A DNA stretch of 64,000 bases, taken from the NCBI GenBank assembly GCA_918797485.1, contig CAKKNE010000002.1, forward strand, positions 3,934,501-3,998,500. The letters are read 5' to 3'. Numbering within the stretch: the first letter of the stretch is position 1; the number at the start of each line of letters is the position of its first letter. Below are positions 18,005 to 27,255 of this stretch, piece by piece. Origin of the DNA: Pelagomonas calceolata (lineage: Eukaryota; Sar; Pelagophyceae; Pelagomonadales; Pelagomonadaceae). The notes below the pieces were generated by a model, which saw only the letters and a list, made by a program, of their open reading frames with translations, did not search any database and had not been told where the DNA came from. The position numbers and the translations under genes are program-made.

Positions 18005-18075
18005 TCGTTCAGCCGGGAATCGAACCCGGGGACAGTCGATGGCAACGACTGATGTTGCCACTACATCACTAAACG
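18005..18075 (-). tRNA. tRNA-Gly(GCC), copy 3
   Basis: Same sequence as copies 1 and 2, 332 bases from copy 2, anticodon GCC, T-run terminator kept. All promoter boxes are internal and unchanged, so all three copies should be active. Confidence 0.93.
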
Positions 18076-18742
18076 TGTTTTACAGCGTGGGATAGCTGGT
18101 TGTTTTACCAGGGATAGCTGGTTCAGCTGTGGGGAGACCTGGCTAACTTTAGCTTATAAATTGTTTCGTCGCGGCGGAATTTAGCAAAGTAGCAAAGCGA
18201 GGCGGCACGCGAAAAAACAATATAGGGCGCGCGCGTGCAAGTGCCCGTGTACAGGCAGCAGCGACCCGAAGACAGCAAAATCGGCACTCAAAGCGCTGCA
18301 AAAAGCGGGAGACCGGAGCAGCAGCGTAAGCACCATGGGGCGACAGCAAAGCAGCAGGGTGGTGGTATTCAGGGCGGTCGCGGCGATGGCGTAACGGTGG
18401 GGCAGACACTCTCGGCGGGCTCCGTCGGGGCGGCGTCGCAGTGGCGCCATCTTCGCGCGGGCTGGGCGGCGCCGCTGCCGGTGAGTCCATGCGCCTCCCT
18501 ATGCTCCCTATGTTGTTCTGCTGTCGCGCGTGAAGCGGGTGCAGGGCAGGCGGCCCGCCAGCGTCACCGGGTCGCTTGCGAAAGGCGCGGCGTGTTCCTC
18601 TCTGAGGCCGCTGAGCGAGGCCGTGGCGCGACATTCGACAACGCCCTCTTCGAAATCCGCCGGAAGCCGTCTGAAAGCCGGCGCCCTCTCGACCGCGGGG
18701 GCTGCCCTTGTGCTGCGTGCGGTGCTCCGCCATGGCCGCGCG

Positions 18743-19074
18743 AGCAAGAGAGTGCTATTGGTCTCGGGGTTTGTTTTCGCTCGCTTCGCGCGCGAGGACC
18801 ACACCCCGCTAGGATGGTTTGTTTTAAGGCATGTTGTTTATTCGGCCGCGCCTACTACGCCATCGTCGCCTTTGCTACGAGTCGACGCAACAGCGTTCGA
18901 AAAACCCGAACCCGAACCCATTGAAAATCAGCGCCAGCGGCCCGGCCGTGCCGCGAGGCAGCCCCGCCCCACCCGCAGCGATCGTCAAGAGCCAAAACGA
19001 TCTCGCAGTGGTAGGCACACGGCAGGAGACGGACGGCGGCAGCCCGAGGGCAGCCCAAAAACTCATAGAGCAGG
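18743..19074. other. Spacer upstream of the B-box/IQ gene
   Basis: 332 bases from the right edge of duplication copy B to the ATG at 19075. It should contain the promoter of the rightward gene. I see neither the nine-fold motif nor a TATA box. The ORFs on both strands look accidental. Confidence 0.5.
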
Positions 19075-21172
19075 ATGTTCAGCAAGCGCGCCTTCAACGC
19101 GCGGCGGCGCAAGACCCAGGCCCTCGCCAAGAAGCCCGTCAAAGTAGCCAATGAAAAACCTACAACAGAAATTTTCGTCAATCAGACCGTGATTCCCTTC
19201 AAGAAGACCTGCGACTTCTGCGAAGAGAAGCGCGCGGTTTTTCATTGCCCGAAATGCACGACGACGGCGACGGGTACCGGAGATTTTCTTTGCGATAGCT
19301 GTGATCTCGAGGTCCACCGCCACGTCAAGAGAAGAAATCATATTAGAACCCAAATCCCGGACGTCACGGCGCGGGAAGCGGTGCACAAGATCATGGGCTG
19401 CTTCAAGTACCTGTTGGCGCGCAAGGTCCTCGTGGCCAAGTGCCGCCTCGAGTTCCAGCGCTTCTTCGACCCCCCTACGAAGACGTACTTCTACTTCCGG
19501 CCGTCGATCCAGGTTTCTAGCCGGCGTCCTATGTACTTTCTTCGCGTCGCGGCGATGGCGTATGCTCCGGTCCGGTCCGTCGAACGCCCGCGTGGCGCCG
19601 CTCGAGGTCTTTGGCGCCGCGGCCGCGGCCGAGCCCACTTCAGAGCCTACGGCCAAGCCGACGAACGCGCATCGCCGCGGTGAGAGAGAACACGCCATCG
19701 CCGCAAGAGACAAAGCCAACACCACAAAAACCAACGCAGGAGACGTCCTGGCGCAAGCCCCTCTGCCTCAAGGAGGCGGAGCTCTGCCCCTACCCGTCCT
19801 TCGACGACTACGTCTTCCGGATCCAGGCGCGGCCACCGCGTCCGAGGGGCCTTCACTCGCGTCGATGGCGTACGGATGGACGCCGCGGCGCGTCGGTGGC
19901 GCGGTGGCGGACGAGGGCGCTGAGAGAGACGTAGACAGAGGGACATGAACAGCAACAACGCAGGGCCTCGCGCGTCACAAGGCCGCGCGCAACTACTTGA
20001 TCGAGCTCATCCGCCAGACCTACGACAAGATCTTCTCGCGGGAGTACACGCGCTTCTACTACCACTTCAACGGGAAGTCGACGCTCGTGCCGCGCGTGGC
20101 CTGGACGAAGCCGCGGTTCCTCTACTGGCGCGACCTCAAGGCGTTCAAGAGCGAGGACGTCGCCGCGCTGATGATCCAGAACCAGTGGCACGCCTACAAG
20201 GCGCGCCAGTTCATGATGAACGCCGTGCGCGCGCAGTACACCGTCAAGACGGACCCCCTGACGGGGCGCCTCATGTACACGAACGTGCACACGCACAAGC
20301 GCGGCTTCAAGAAGCCGCCTTTGTTAGGTAGCGAGGAACTGGATCCCGAGGACATGAGCCTCTGGGGCATTTATCGGCTGGGCGTGTTCTTCCGGCGGCT
20401 CGGTTATGGGTTCATCGCGCCGGAGCTCCGAAGGTTGATGCTGTGCGGAAATCACCATCGACGCGACGTCGTCCCCGTGATGCATCTGAAGGTATAACTC
20501 ACTGGTTGATTTCGACACAGGTTCGACGTGGACGGGGCGCTTCTCCTGTCCTTCGAGTGGCAGGACTACGTCGATTTAGGATTCACGCAGTCGCACGTCA
20601 TCAAGCGCGTTTTACTGCAAATAGAAAAAAGGGCCTTCTTCAAGAGCCACCGCGATTTACCCGTAACGCTAGTACGACGGGACCGGCTGCGATATCACCA
20701 CCGCGTGGAGAAGGCGGCGATCAGCATTCAGAGAAGGTACCGCGTCATCTACGCCGCTTTACAAAGGGCGCGCGCGGCCGAGCGCGAGCGCGTCGAGAAG
20801 GCGAAGAAGAAGGCCGAGAAGGACCGCAAGGAAGGAGGTTTGTGGTGGTCCGGGAAAATAAAAAATCTGCCCGTGCCGGACCACGGCAAGGTCTATGGGA
20901 ACCGGACGGTGGAGACGGTGCACGGCTGGGGCTCGTGGATCGGGGAAAAGTGGGTGCCCCTCGACGACAAGACGCGGCCGCACAAGCAGCGCTACAAGCA
21001 CAATCCCTTGAACGTGCGCTTCAAGTTCGCGCGGACCCTGCACTTCAAGAACGACGACGCGGTCCAGGAGCAGCGCGCGGCGTTGGTCGCGCGCTTGCTC
21101 GAGGAGGACATGCGCCAGCGCCAGGCCGAGGCGGCCGTGGCCGCGGCGGACAAGAAGGCGCGGCGGGCCTAA
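19075..21172 (+). CDS. B-box zinc finger, IQ-motif and SAM domain protein
   Basis: Exons 19075-19512, 19740-19826, 19964-20433 and 20521-21172 join into 548 residues. Domains: a B-box-like zinc finger at about 40-85 (CDFCEEKRAVFHCPKC, then CDSCDLEVHRH); a first IQ motif (AALMIQNQWHAYKAR), which binds calmodulin-type proteins; a SAM-like segment (FDVDGALLLSFEWQDYVDLG through VLLQIEKR) split by the third intron; a second IQ motif (AAISIQRRYRVIYAAL) followed by a Lys/Arg/Glu helix. This mix is common in proteins of cilia and the cytoskeleton of protists, but the role is unknown. The splice calls rest on continuous domain reading and frame: 438+87+470+652 bases is a whole number of codons. Confidence 0.82.
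19513..19739 (+). mobile_element. Introner, intron 1 of the B-box/IQ gene
   Basis: 227 bases, GTTTCT...CAACGCAG, phase 0 (Gln/Glu). Core variant CGCGGCGATGGCG at 19548-19560 with a 12-base reverse complement CGCCATCGCCGC at 19693-19704, so the ends form an inverted repeat as in the PheRS intron. The acceptor AACGCAG is also the same as in that intron. Confidence 0.8.
19827..19963 (+). mobile_element. Introner, intron 2 of the B-box/IQ gene (apparent GC donor)
   Basis: 137 bases between CAG and GGCCTC, ending CAACAACGCAG, the same eleven bases that end the PheRS intron. It has the exact core CGCGTCGATGGCG at 19858-19870. The only junction that keeps the frame and the upstream reading FRIQ uses GCGCGG as donor, so a GC-AG intron. 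Protein reads RIQ-GLARHKAARNYL across it. Confidence 0.7.
20434..20520 (+). other. Intron 3 of the B-box/IQ gene
   Basis: 87 bases, GTTGATGCTG...CGACACAG, phase 2. Contains CCATCGACGCG, part of the introner core in reverse. Splicing joins PELRR to FDVDGALLL and completes the SAM-like segment; without it the frame stops at a TAA. Confidence 0.75.
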
Positions 21173-21348
21173 CGATGTGTGTGTGTTGATGGGGCGCGGC
21201 GACGGCGTTCAATGCGTTGCTCGCGCGCTGAGGCTGAGGCTGAGGCTAGTTACGTCGCAGGGTTCCCCGTACCCCTCCCGCTCCCCCCGGGCCCACCCGT
21301 CCGGCTGGACTAGGACGCAAGGGCTGAGTCGCATGGACTCGCGCGCTT

Positions 21349-21372
21349 GCTAGTGTCTTACAGGCCGCTAGC
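21349..21372 (+). promoter_or_regulatory. Shared inverted-repeat promoter motif, copy 2 (head-to-tail spacer)
   Basis: GCTAGTGTCTTACAGG followed by CCGCTAGC, 205 bases before the ATG of the RING/alpha-kinase gene. It is the only copy not in a clearly divergent spacer. The 405-base spacer 21173-21577 also has a short GGCTGA direct repeat (21229-21246) and a TATA-like TATATT near 21440. Confidence 0.65.
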
Positions 21373-21577
21373 ATCGCGGTCGTCTTGGCTTTTGTGGTCC
21401 GTGATCGCAGCGCCAACAGCTGCGCTGAGTAGCACAGACTATATTCCTCAATCATTTTGGGCTGCGCGCAGCCCTCGACGAGCGATTTTGGCAGCGCTAC
21501 GAGCGCTGAGCCGAGATCAGGCCAAGGCCACCCCAAGCGATCAGTGAGCGCATCTGACCCGCAGAACAGCAGCGATC

Positions 21578-24500
21578 ATGGCGCCTCCTCGGAGAGGCGG
21601 CCGAGGCGCTGCCAAGCCGGCGCAGCGCACGCACGCGGCGCCGAACGGCCGCGCGGCCGCGCCGACGCCACCTGCCGCGGGCGGCGGCCGAGGCGCCGCG
21701 AGGCCGGCGCAGGCGAGGCCGGCGCCCGCGGGGTTCCGGGTCGTGACGCCGGCGCCTGCGCGCCGCGCGGTCGTCACGCCGCCGCCGCGCGACCCCGAGC
21801 CCATCGCCCAGTACGTGCGCAATATTGAACAAGACAACGAGGAGCGCCTCGAGTGCAAGATCTGCCTCGACGCGCCGCGGGCCGTGCGCTTCCAGAAGTG
21901 CGGCCACTGCTGCGTCTGCACGGACTGCTACAACGAGCTGCTACAACTAGCGCCGGAGCACCGCAAGTGCCCGCTCTGCAACGTTCACATCGGCGATGCG
22001 CACTCCGTGCTCAAGACGCAGGCGGCGCTCCAGACCTTCATGGCGTCAAGGACGCGGGGCACGAACCGGCAGCAGCGCCGCGCCGCGGAGCAGCGCAAGG
22101 ACAAGGCGCAGCGCGTGCGCAAGCTGAGCCACGCCGAGGAGAAGAAGGCCCTGCAGCGCGGCCGGCGGACGCAGCTCGCCGACGGCGCCACTTTATTAGA
22201 ATACAAGGGCCTCTACGCCATCCTCGAGGGCGGCCAGCGGGCGACGCCCTTCGTCAAGCCGCCGCCCGTCTTACCGGCCGCGGCGCCGCCGGCGCCGCCG
22301 CGGCCGCCGGCCCCGCGGTCGGCCGCCGCCGCGGACCTGTTACTGCGCGCGGCCGTCGGCGCCGCGCCGGCCTACGCGCCGCCGCCGCGGCCGGTCCCGG
22401 TACCGCCGCCCCAGCGGTGGGCGGGCCCGCCGCTCGCCGCGCACTACGTCGTCATCGTCGACCACTCCGGCTCCATGAACGCCAAGGACTGCCTCGACGA
22501 CTGCGGCGGCAAGATTACACGGTTAGAAGCCGCCTACGACACATTACTAAACTCCTACGTGAAGGAGACGCGGGAGAACGCGCCGGACGGCAAGGACATC
22601 GTCGTATCCTTAGTAACGATGTCGACGAAAGCCGAGTGCGTCTTCGAGCGCTACCGCCTCGACCTCGCCGAGGACGCGATCGGCAACCACGCTAGGGTGG
22701 CGTACGCGCACGACCACGGCAATTATCTGCCGGCGCTGGCCGAGGTCGAGCGCCTCTTTAGCCAGCCCATCGACGCCGAGGGGTCCCACGCGCTCGGCGT
22801 TGTCCTACTAACGGACGGCAAGCCCTCGGACACGGTGACGGACCCGCGATTTGTGAGTCCGGCATTACGGGGCTACGACCGCATCATTGCGCAGCTCTCG
22901 TGGCTGCTGCGGGATCTCGAGCAGAAGGTCGACGAGCGCTTCCCACGCTTCGCCTGCAACTTACTGGGCATCGGCGCATCGCGGGCCGAGTTCAAGATCC
23001 TGGACGACGTCAACGCCGACATCAAGCGCGGGAGCGTGGACCACAGCGCGCTCGACTCGTCGCTGCTGTCGTCGACGATGACGTCCATGGCCACCACCAT
23101 GATGTCGAGCGTCCTCGAGACCTCGGTCTGCGCCGGCCGCGCCAAGCGCACGGTGCGCAAAGTTGCTCAAGAATCGGCCGACGCCGCGGCCGCCTCGTCG
23201 CCGCGGCGCCCGACCGAAGCCACGGACCCGTTCGACGCCGCACTGCCGTTCCTCACGCCGGCGCAGCGCCGGAACTTCGTCGATAACGACGTCACGTTGG
23301 ATTGCCTCGCGTTGCTGCACGACGAGGACCTCGACGACCTCCTGGAGGGCGACGACGGGGCGAAGTCGTCGTTCCGGATGCGCTACCCGGACCCAGCGGC
23401 CGCGGAAAGGGGCCCGTCCGTCGAGGAGGCGGCGGAGATGGCGCGCCGCGAGGTCGAGCGCCTCCGCGCGGAGGAGGAGGCGCGCGAGGACGCCCGCACC
23501 TCGTCCCTGGGCGAGAAGCTGGACGTCAAGGACCCGCACTGGCTCATCAGCGAGCCGGTCACGGGTGCGACGCTCTGGAACGGCGAACGGTTAGCCTGGC
23601 GAGACTTCGACGCACCGCGGATTCTAGCGAAGCGGCGCAAGTACTTCTCGGACGGCGCCGAGCGGCTGGCCTACCGCGGGGCGCTCGTCGAGCCGAACAC
23701 CGCGACGATTCTCGAGGACGTGGTTTTCAAAGAGTCAAAATTCGAGGAGGATCACGTCGTCGTGAAGCAGGAGGACGAGTCGGACGACAGCGACGACGAC
23801 GATGACGAGGAGGGCTTCCTCGCCCGAATGACGGCGGCGAGGAGCGGCGGGTTGGCAGCGAAGCATCGGGAGAAGCGCGACGTCAAGGAGAACGCCCACT
23901 CGGCCTACCACATAACCTTCTGCAAGGCGCAGTTCGAGGCGGGCCAGCTCGCCGTGGAATTTAACGCGGCGACGGAGCGGTGGGGGCGGCTGCCGCGCGT
24001 CACGTTCGTGACGTCCTCTGTCTACAAGTTCACGACGGGCGTGCAGGGCGAGCTCGAGACGACGCGCGTGTTGGGCGAGCCGCGGCTCCGCGGCGAGTAC
24101 AAGAAGTTCACGAACAACGCGGGCAAGAGCGCCGACTTCCCGGGCTCGGACATGGACTGCGGCCCGGTCGTCGAGCCCAAGCAGCGGGCGCAGCCGCAGC
24201 AGGGCCTGTCGGGTCTCGGCGCGATCGGCGAGGAGGACGAGGAGGACGAGAGTGACGACGAGCCCGAGCACCTCACGGCCGGCGAGGTGCCGTACAGTGC
24301 ATAAACAAATACTACGGCGCCTTCGACCTCACTGCCGTACATCACACATTATGCACACAGGTGCCGCAGGCGTTCTCGCACTTCAGCTACGAGTACTCCA
24401 GCGGCGCGCGCATGGTCTGCGACCTGCAGGGCTGCTTCGACCGCGAGCGGGGCTTCGAGCTCACGGACCCGTGCATGCTGTCGAAGGTCGGCCGCAGCGA

Positions 24501-25545
24501 GTCGGGCTACGGCCGCACGGACCGCGGGCTGCACGGGCTCGTGGACTTCTTCCGGACGCACAAGTGCACGCCGCTCTGCAAGGCGTTGGGGCTCACAGAC
24601 GCGCGCGTCCGCGAGCAGGAGCTGGTCGTCGAGGAGGCCCTGCGAAAGAAGGAGGAGCGCGAGGCCGGCCGCGCCGCCGCGGAGCGCGCGGCCGAGGCCG
24701 AGCGCGAGAAGCGCCGGCAGGCCAAGGAAGCGAAGCGCGAGCGCCGCGCCGCCGAGAAGCTCCAGGAGAAGAAGGTCGAGGAAGATATCGCTGCTGCGGC
24801 AGCCGAGGCTCGCGGCTTGCGCGCTCGGGCGGCGCGCGCGGTGAGCGGCGCCGTGAAGGGCGCCGCGAAGGGCGTGGCCGCGGCAGCGGGCGGCGCGGCG
24901 AACCTCATGGCGCCGGCGGTGCAGCGCGCCCAAATGCTGCTCAACGGCTCCGCCGAGGAGCTCGAGGACGCGGCGGCGGAGGCGGGCTATCCGCGGTCGG
25001 CCGCCGGCGTCGTCCGCTACAAGCAGTCGCTCCGCGACAAGGTGAAGGCCGAGGAGCGCCGCCTGGAGCGGAAGGCCGAGGAGGTCGAAAAGGAGCGGAG
25101 GAGGAAGGAGCGGCAGAAGGCGAGGAAGGCCGCGGACGCCGCTGCGGCGGCGGCCACCGACGAGCACAAGGACGAGGAGAAGGAGAAGAAACGCGTCCGG
25201 CCGCAGCCGCCGGCCGCGGCTTTTGAGAATAGCGACGAGGATAGCGACGACAGCGACGACGACGAGGGCTTCTTCGCGCGGATGACCGGGCGGGGAGCTA
25301 AGGCGGCCCCGGCGAAGGCGGCGCAAGCCGAGCAGGCGGCGATCGCGCGCGGGCGGATGGCCATCGGGACGGAGCACCCGATGTTTCCCGACAACTGCGG
25401 GCGGTGCGGCGCCCCCAACGCCTCGAAGATATGCGGCCGTTGCAGGGCCATGCATTACTGCAGCGCCGCCTGCCAGCGGGCAGACTGGGCGCAACACAAG
25501 GGGGACTGTTTCAATGCCGAGCTTATTGTGAGGCCGCGGGCCTGA
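21578..25545 (+). CDS. RING - vWA - alpha-kinase - MYND fusion protein
   Basis: Exons 21578-24286 and 24361-25545 give 1297 residues. Ala/Pro-rich start; RING finger at about 93-135 (CKICLDAP, CGHCCVCTDC, CPLC), expected to be a ubiquitin ligase; von Willebrand A domain at about 288-500 with the metal site DHSGS; a helical, SAM-like patch near 565-610; an atypical alpha-kinase at about 670-1010 with GAERLAYRG, catalytic Lys in VVFKESKF, GEYKKFTNNAG, DLQG and the zinc-binding THKCTPLCKALGL; a long Ala/Lys/Glu helix; and a MYND zinc finger near 1248-1285 (CGRCGAPNASKICGRC, HYCSAACQ). Alpha-kinases paired with vWA are known (Dictyostelium VwkA); adding RING and MYND ends is unusual. The intron falls inside the kinase and must be removed to complete it. 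Confidence 0.9.
24287..24360 (+). other. Intron of the RING/alpha-kinase gene
   Basis: 74 bases, GTGCCGTACAG...GCACACAG, phase 0. Splicing turns TAGE into TAGEVPQAFSHFSYEYSSG, the conserved alpha-kinase segment; unspliced, the frame stops at TAA 24302-24304. No 13-base introner core, though GTGCCGTAC is echoed by TGCCGTACAT near the other end. Confidence 0.88.
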
Positions 25546-25619
25546 AGGAGGACGAAGAGGGATGATGCCCGGCGCGGCGCCGCCAAACTGTGTCACGAAT
25601 GTGTAAGACAAGACTAAAA

Positions 25620-26888
25620 TTAACGCTCGGCAAAAATCCAGAACGTCAGCGCGTAACGGTCGCGCCGCGCTTCGAGGACCTCGTGCTCAAGGAACGAATC
25701 GAAGACGACGACGCGGCCGGCCGCAGGCGTTATTTCCACGGTGTCGCCGCCGCTCTCGTCGTAGATGCGGAGCGCTCCGCCGTCCTCGGCCGCCCAGTCG
25801 AGATTCAGATAACAGATGCACGTGAGCGCCCGCGCGTTGCCGCAGACGCCGTCGGCGCCGCGCGAGTTGTCCGTATGCTTCCGATACCTGCCGCCCGCCC
25901 CGTAGCAACTGAGCATCGACGACGCGGGCACCGTCAGCGTCTCGCGCCACCGGCCGTCGGCGTTGATCGCCGCCGCGACGCCGCGCTGGAGCCGCGCCAG
26001 GCGCGCGAGCGTCGGGCAGCCGTTCGCCGCTAACTCATCGGCGCCGAACCACCCGACACGGTCGGACCGCGTGCCCGTCAGCGCCTGGAGCGTCGGCTTC
26101 AATTGGATGCCGAGGCTCTCCGCTTCCTGGCGCGCGGCGCGCGCGGTGTCAGCATCCAAGACGTCCTCCACGACAACATAGCCTTTCGCGAGCAACCCGT
26201 CAACGAGGCGCGACGACACGACGAACGCATCCGCCTCGGCGCATGCAGAGCTGCCCGCGGGCGCGCCGACGATCGCGCGCGAAGCCAGGTGATGGGTGCG
26301 CGTCATTTCGGCCGCGGCGGTCCGTCGCAGGACGTCGGCCCGGATTCGCGCGCGGAGCGTGCCCTCGTCGGCGCCGGGCGCCGCGGTCGCCAGCGCCGCG
26401 GCGCAGGCGCGCTCGACTAATACCTCCGTCTCGCGCCGCGTGGCCGCCGTCTGCGCGTCGGCCGCAGCCGACGCCGCCGCGAACTCGTCGGCGGCCAGCG
26501 GCTCGAGCAGGCGGCCGAGGCCCGGCTTTTCAAGCATCATGAAGCCGCCGTCGACTTGGACCCAGTTGTCCGCGGCGGGCGCGGCGCGCACGAGATCTCC
26601 TTGGAGGCGGCGGCCCACGACCGTCGCCGAAGCGTCTGGCGCTGCCCTAACAAAAACGAGCGCGTAGGCGACGCGGTAAGGCTGCAACGCTTCCACGAGC
26701 TCGAGCATCGTTTCACCGTCAAGGACTTCGGCGTCGTCGAGGGCGCGCTCCGCTGTCCGCAGCGTTGCCGCCTCCACGCGTGCGCGGCGGCATACGGCGC
26801 GTCTCGCTCGCGCGACGGTCGTCGGCCCGCGGCACGCGATTCGAAACTTCCGCGGCCCGTAGCGCACGTCGAGGGCGAACGGCGCCAT
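25620..26888 (-). CDS. Prolyl 4-hydroxylase-type 2OG-Fe(II) oxygenase
   Basis: 422 residues if it starts at ATG 26888-26886 (context ACCATGGC), the first ATG that begins with plausible protein (MAPFALDVRYG). The frame is open further upstream to 27047, but that part reads poorly and overlaps another ORF. The N-terminal 80 residues look ubiquitin-like (APFALDVRYGPRKFRI); a possible SH3-like patch follows (VGRRLQGDLVRA, NWVQVDGGFM). The C-terminal 200 residues are the oxygenase: iron ligands in RKHTDN and, near the end, FLEHEVLEARRDRYALTFWI, with CICYLNLDW and EDGGALRIY between. The family hydroxylates proline in collagen-like or HIF-like proteins using 2-oxoglutarate; the substrate is unknown. 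Confidence 0.85.
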   Translation of the reverse strand: MAPFALDVRYGPRKFRIACRGPTTVARARRAVCRRARVEAATLRTAERALDDAEVLDGETMLELVEALQPYRVAYALVFVRAAPDASATVVGRRLQGDLVRAAPAADNWVQVDGGFMMLEKPGLGRLLEPLAADEFAAASAAADAQTAATRRETEVLVERACAAALATAAPGADEGTLRARIRADVLRRTAAAEMTRTHHLASRAIVGAPAGSSACAEADAFVVSSRLVDGLLAKGYVVVEDVLDADTARAARQEAESLGIQLKPTLQALTGTRSDRVGWFGADELAANGCPTLARLARLQRGVAAAINADGRWRETLTVPASSMLSCYGAGGRYRKHTDNSRGADGVCGNARALTCICYLNLDWAAEDGGALRIYDESGGDTVEITPAAGRVVVFDSFLEHEVLEARRDRYALTFWIFAER

Positions 26889-26890
26889 GG

Positions 26891-27007
26891 TTACTTGTCC
26901 TTCGGCTTCGACACGCGCGGCTCCACGATGTATTTGTTGACGGCTGTGGAGATGACTGTGGCTGTCAGGACCACTGCCACCATGCGTGCTACGAAGAGCT
27001 GATTCAT
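26891..27007 (-). CDS. 38-residue single-span membrane protein, directly upstream of the hydroxylase start
   Basis: ATG 27007-27005 to TAA 26893-26891. It begins MNQLFVARM, has one membrane helix (VAVVLTATVISTAV, about 10-23) and ends in a Lys/Pro-rich tail (VEPRVSKPKDK). Two bases separate its stop from the next ATG (TAA CC ATG). Codon third positions are mostly G/C, as in the neighbours. This is either a real tiny protein on a dicistronic transcript or a long upstream ORF controlling the hydroxylase. Nothing in the sequence decides between these. Confidence 0.5.
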   Translation of the reverse strand: MNQLFVARMVAVVLTATVISTAVNKYIVEPRVSKPKDK

Positions 27008-27094
27008 TTGTCAGTTGCTGTTGCTGCTTTGCACTGTGAAAAAGCACGAATGTGGGAGGAGACGGCGCTCGAGCGTGGAAGGAGAAGGGGACGA

Positions 27095-27116
27095 GCTAGC
27101 GGTGTAAGACACTAGC
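27095..27116 (-). promoter_or_regulatory. Shared inverted-repeat promoter motif, copy 3 (divergent)
   Basis: On the minus strand GCTAGTGTCTTACA followed by CCGCTAGC. It is 88 bases from the 38-codon ORF and 140 from the Sel1 gene ATG. A TATA-like TATAAAG (minus strand, around 27129-27136) lies on the upstream side of the motif for the leftward gene. Confidence 0.7.
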
Positions 27117-27255
27117 ACTTGCCTCGAGCGACTTTATACCATCGCTTGGCAGGGACGCGTTGTCAGCTCTTCCAGTGAATCACATTTATCCTGGCTAGAA
27201 CCTGAAAGGGCGTCCGACACCATACCCGGCTCACAAGGACCAAGGTTGCCTCTGC

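Larger units (their letters stand above)
17557..18220. repeat. Two tandem 332-base units, each with a tRNA-Gly gene
   Basis: Unit 1 is 17557-17888 and unit 2 is 17889-18220; they appear identical by eye. Each runs from TTGACTGCTCGG through the tRNA to GAAAAAACAA. The join at 17888/17889 is exact, as expected of unequal crossing-over or replication slippage. Confidence 0.9.
16900..18742. repeat. Segmental duplication, copy B (1.84 kb, with an internal tandem repeat)
   Basis: Direct repeat of 14557-16064. It is longer by 332 bases plus small indels because a tRNA-Gly unit inside it is doubled. The long upstream stretch 17055-17672 matches 14712-15329 base for base in the parts I compared, and 18221-18742 matches 15541-16064, so it holds no further gene that copy A does not. 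Confidence 0.9.

Noticed and set aside
19063-19734. 223-codon minus-strand ORF opposite the B-box gene
   Set aside because: It is antisense to exon 1 and intron 1, and has no domain; the plus strand has a clear zinc finger.
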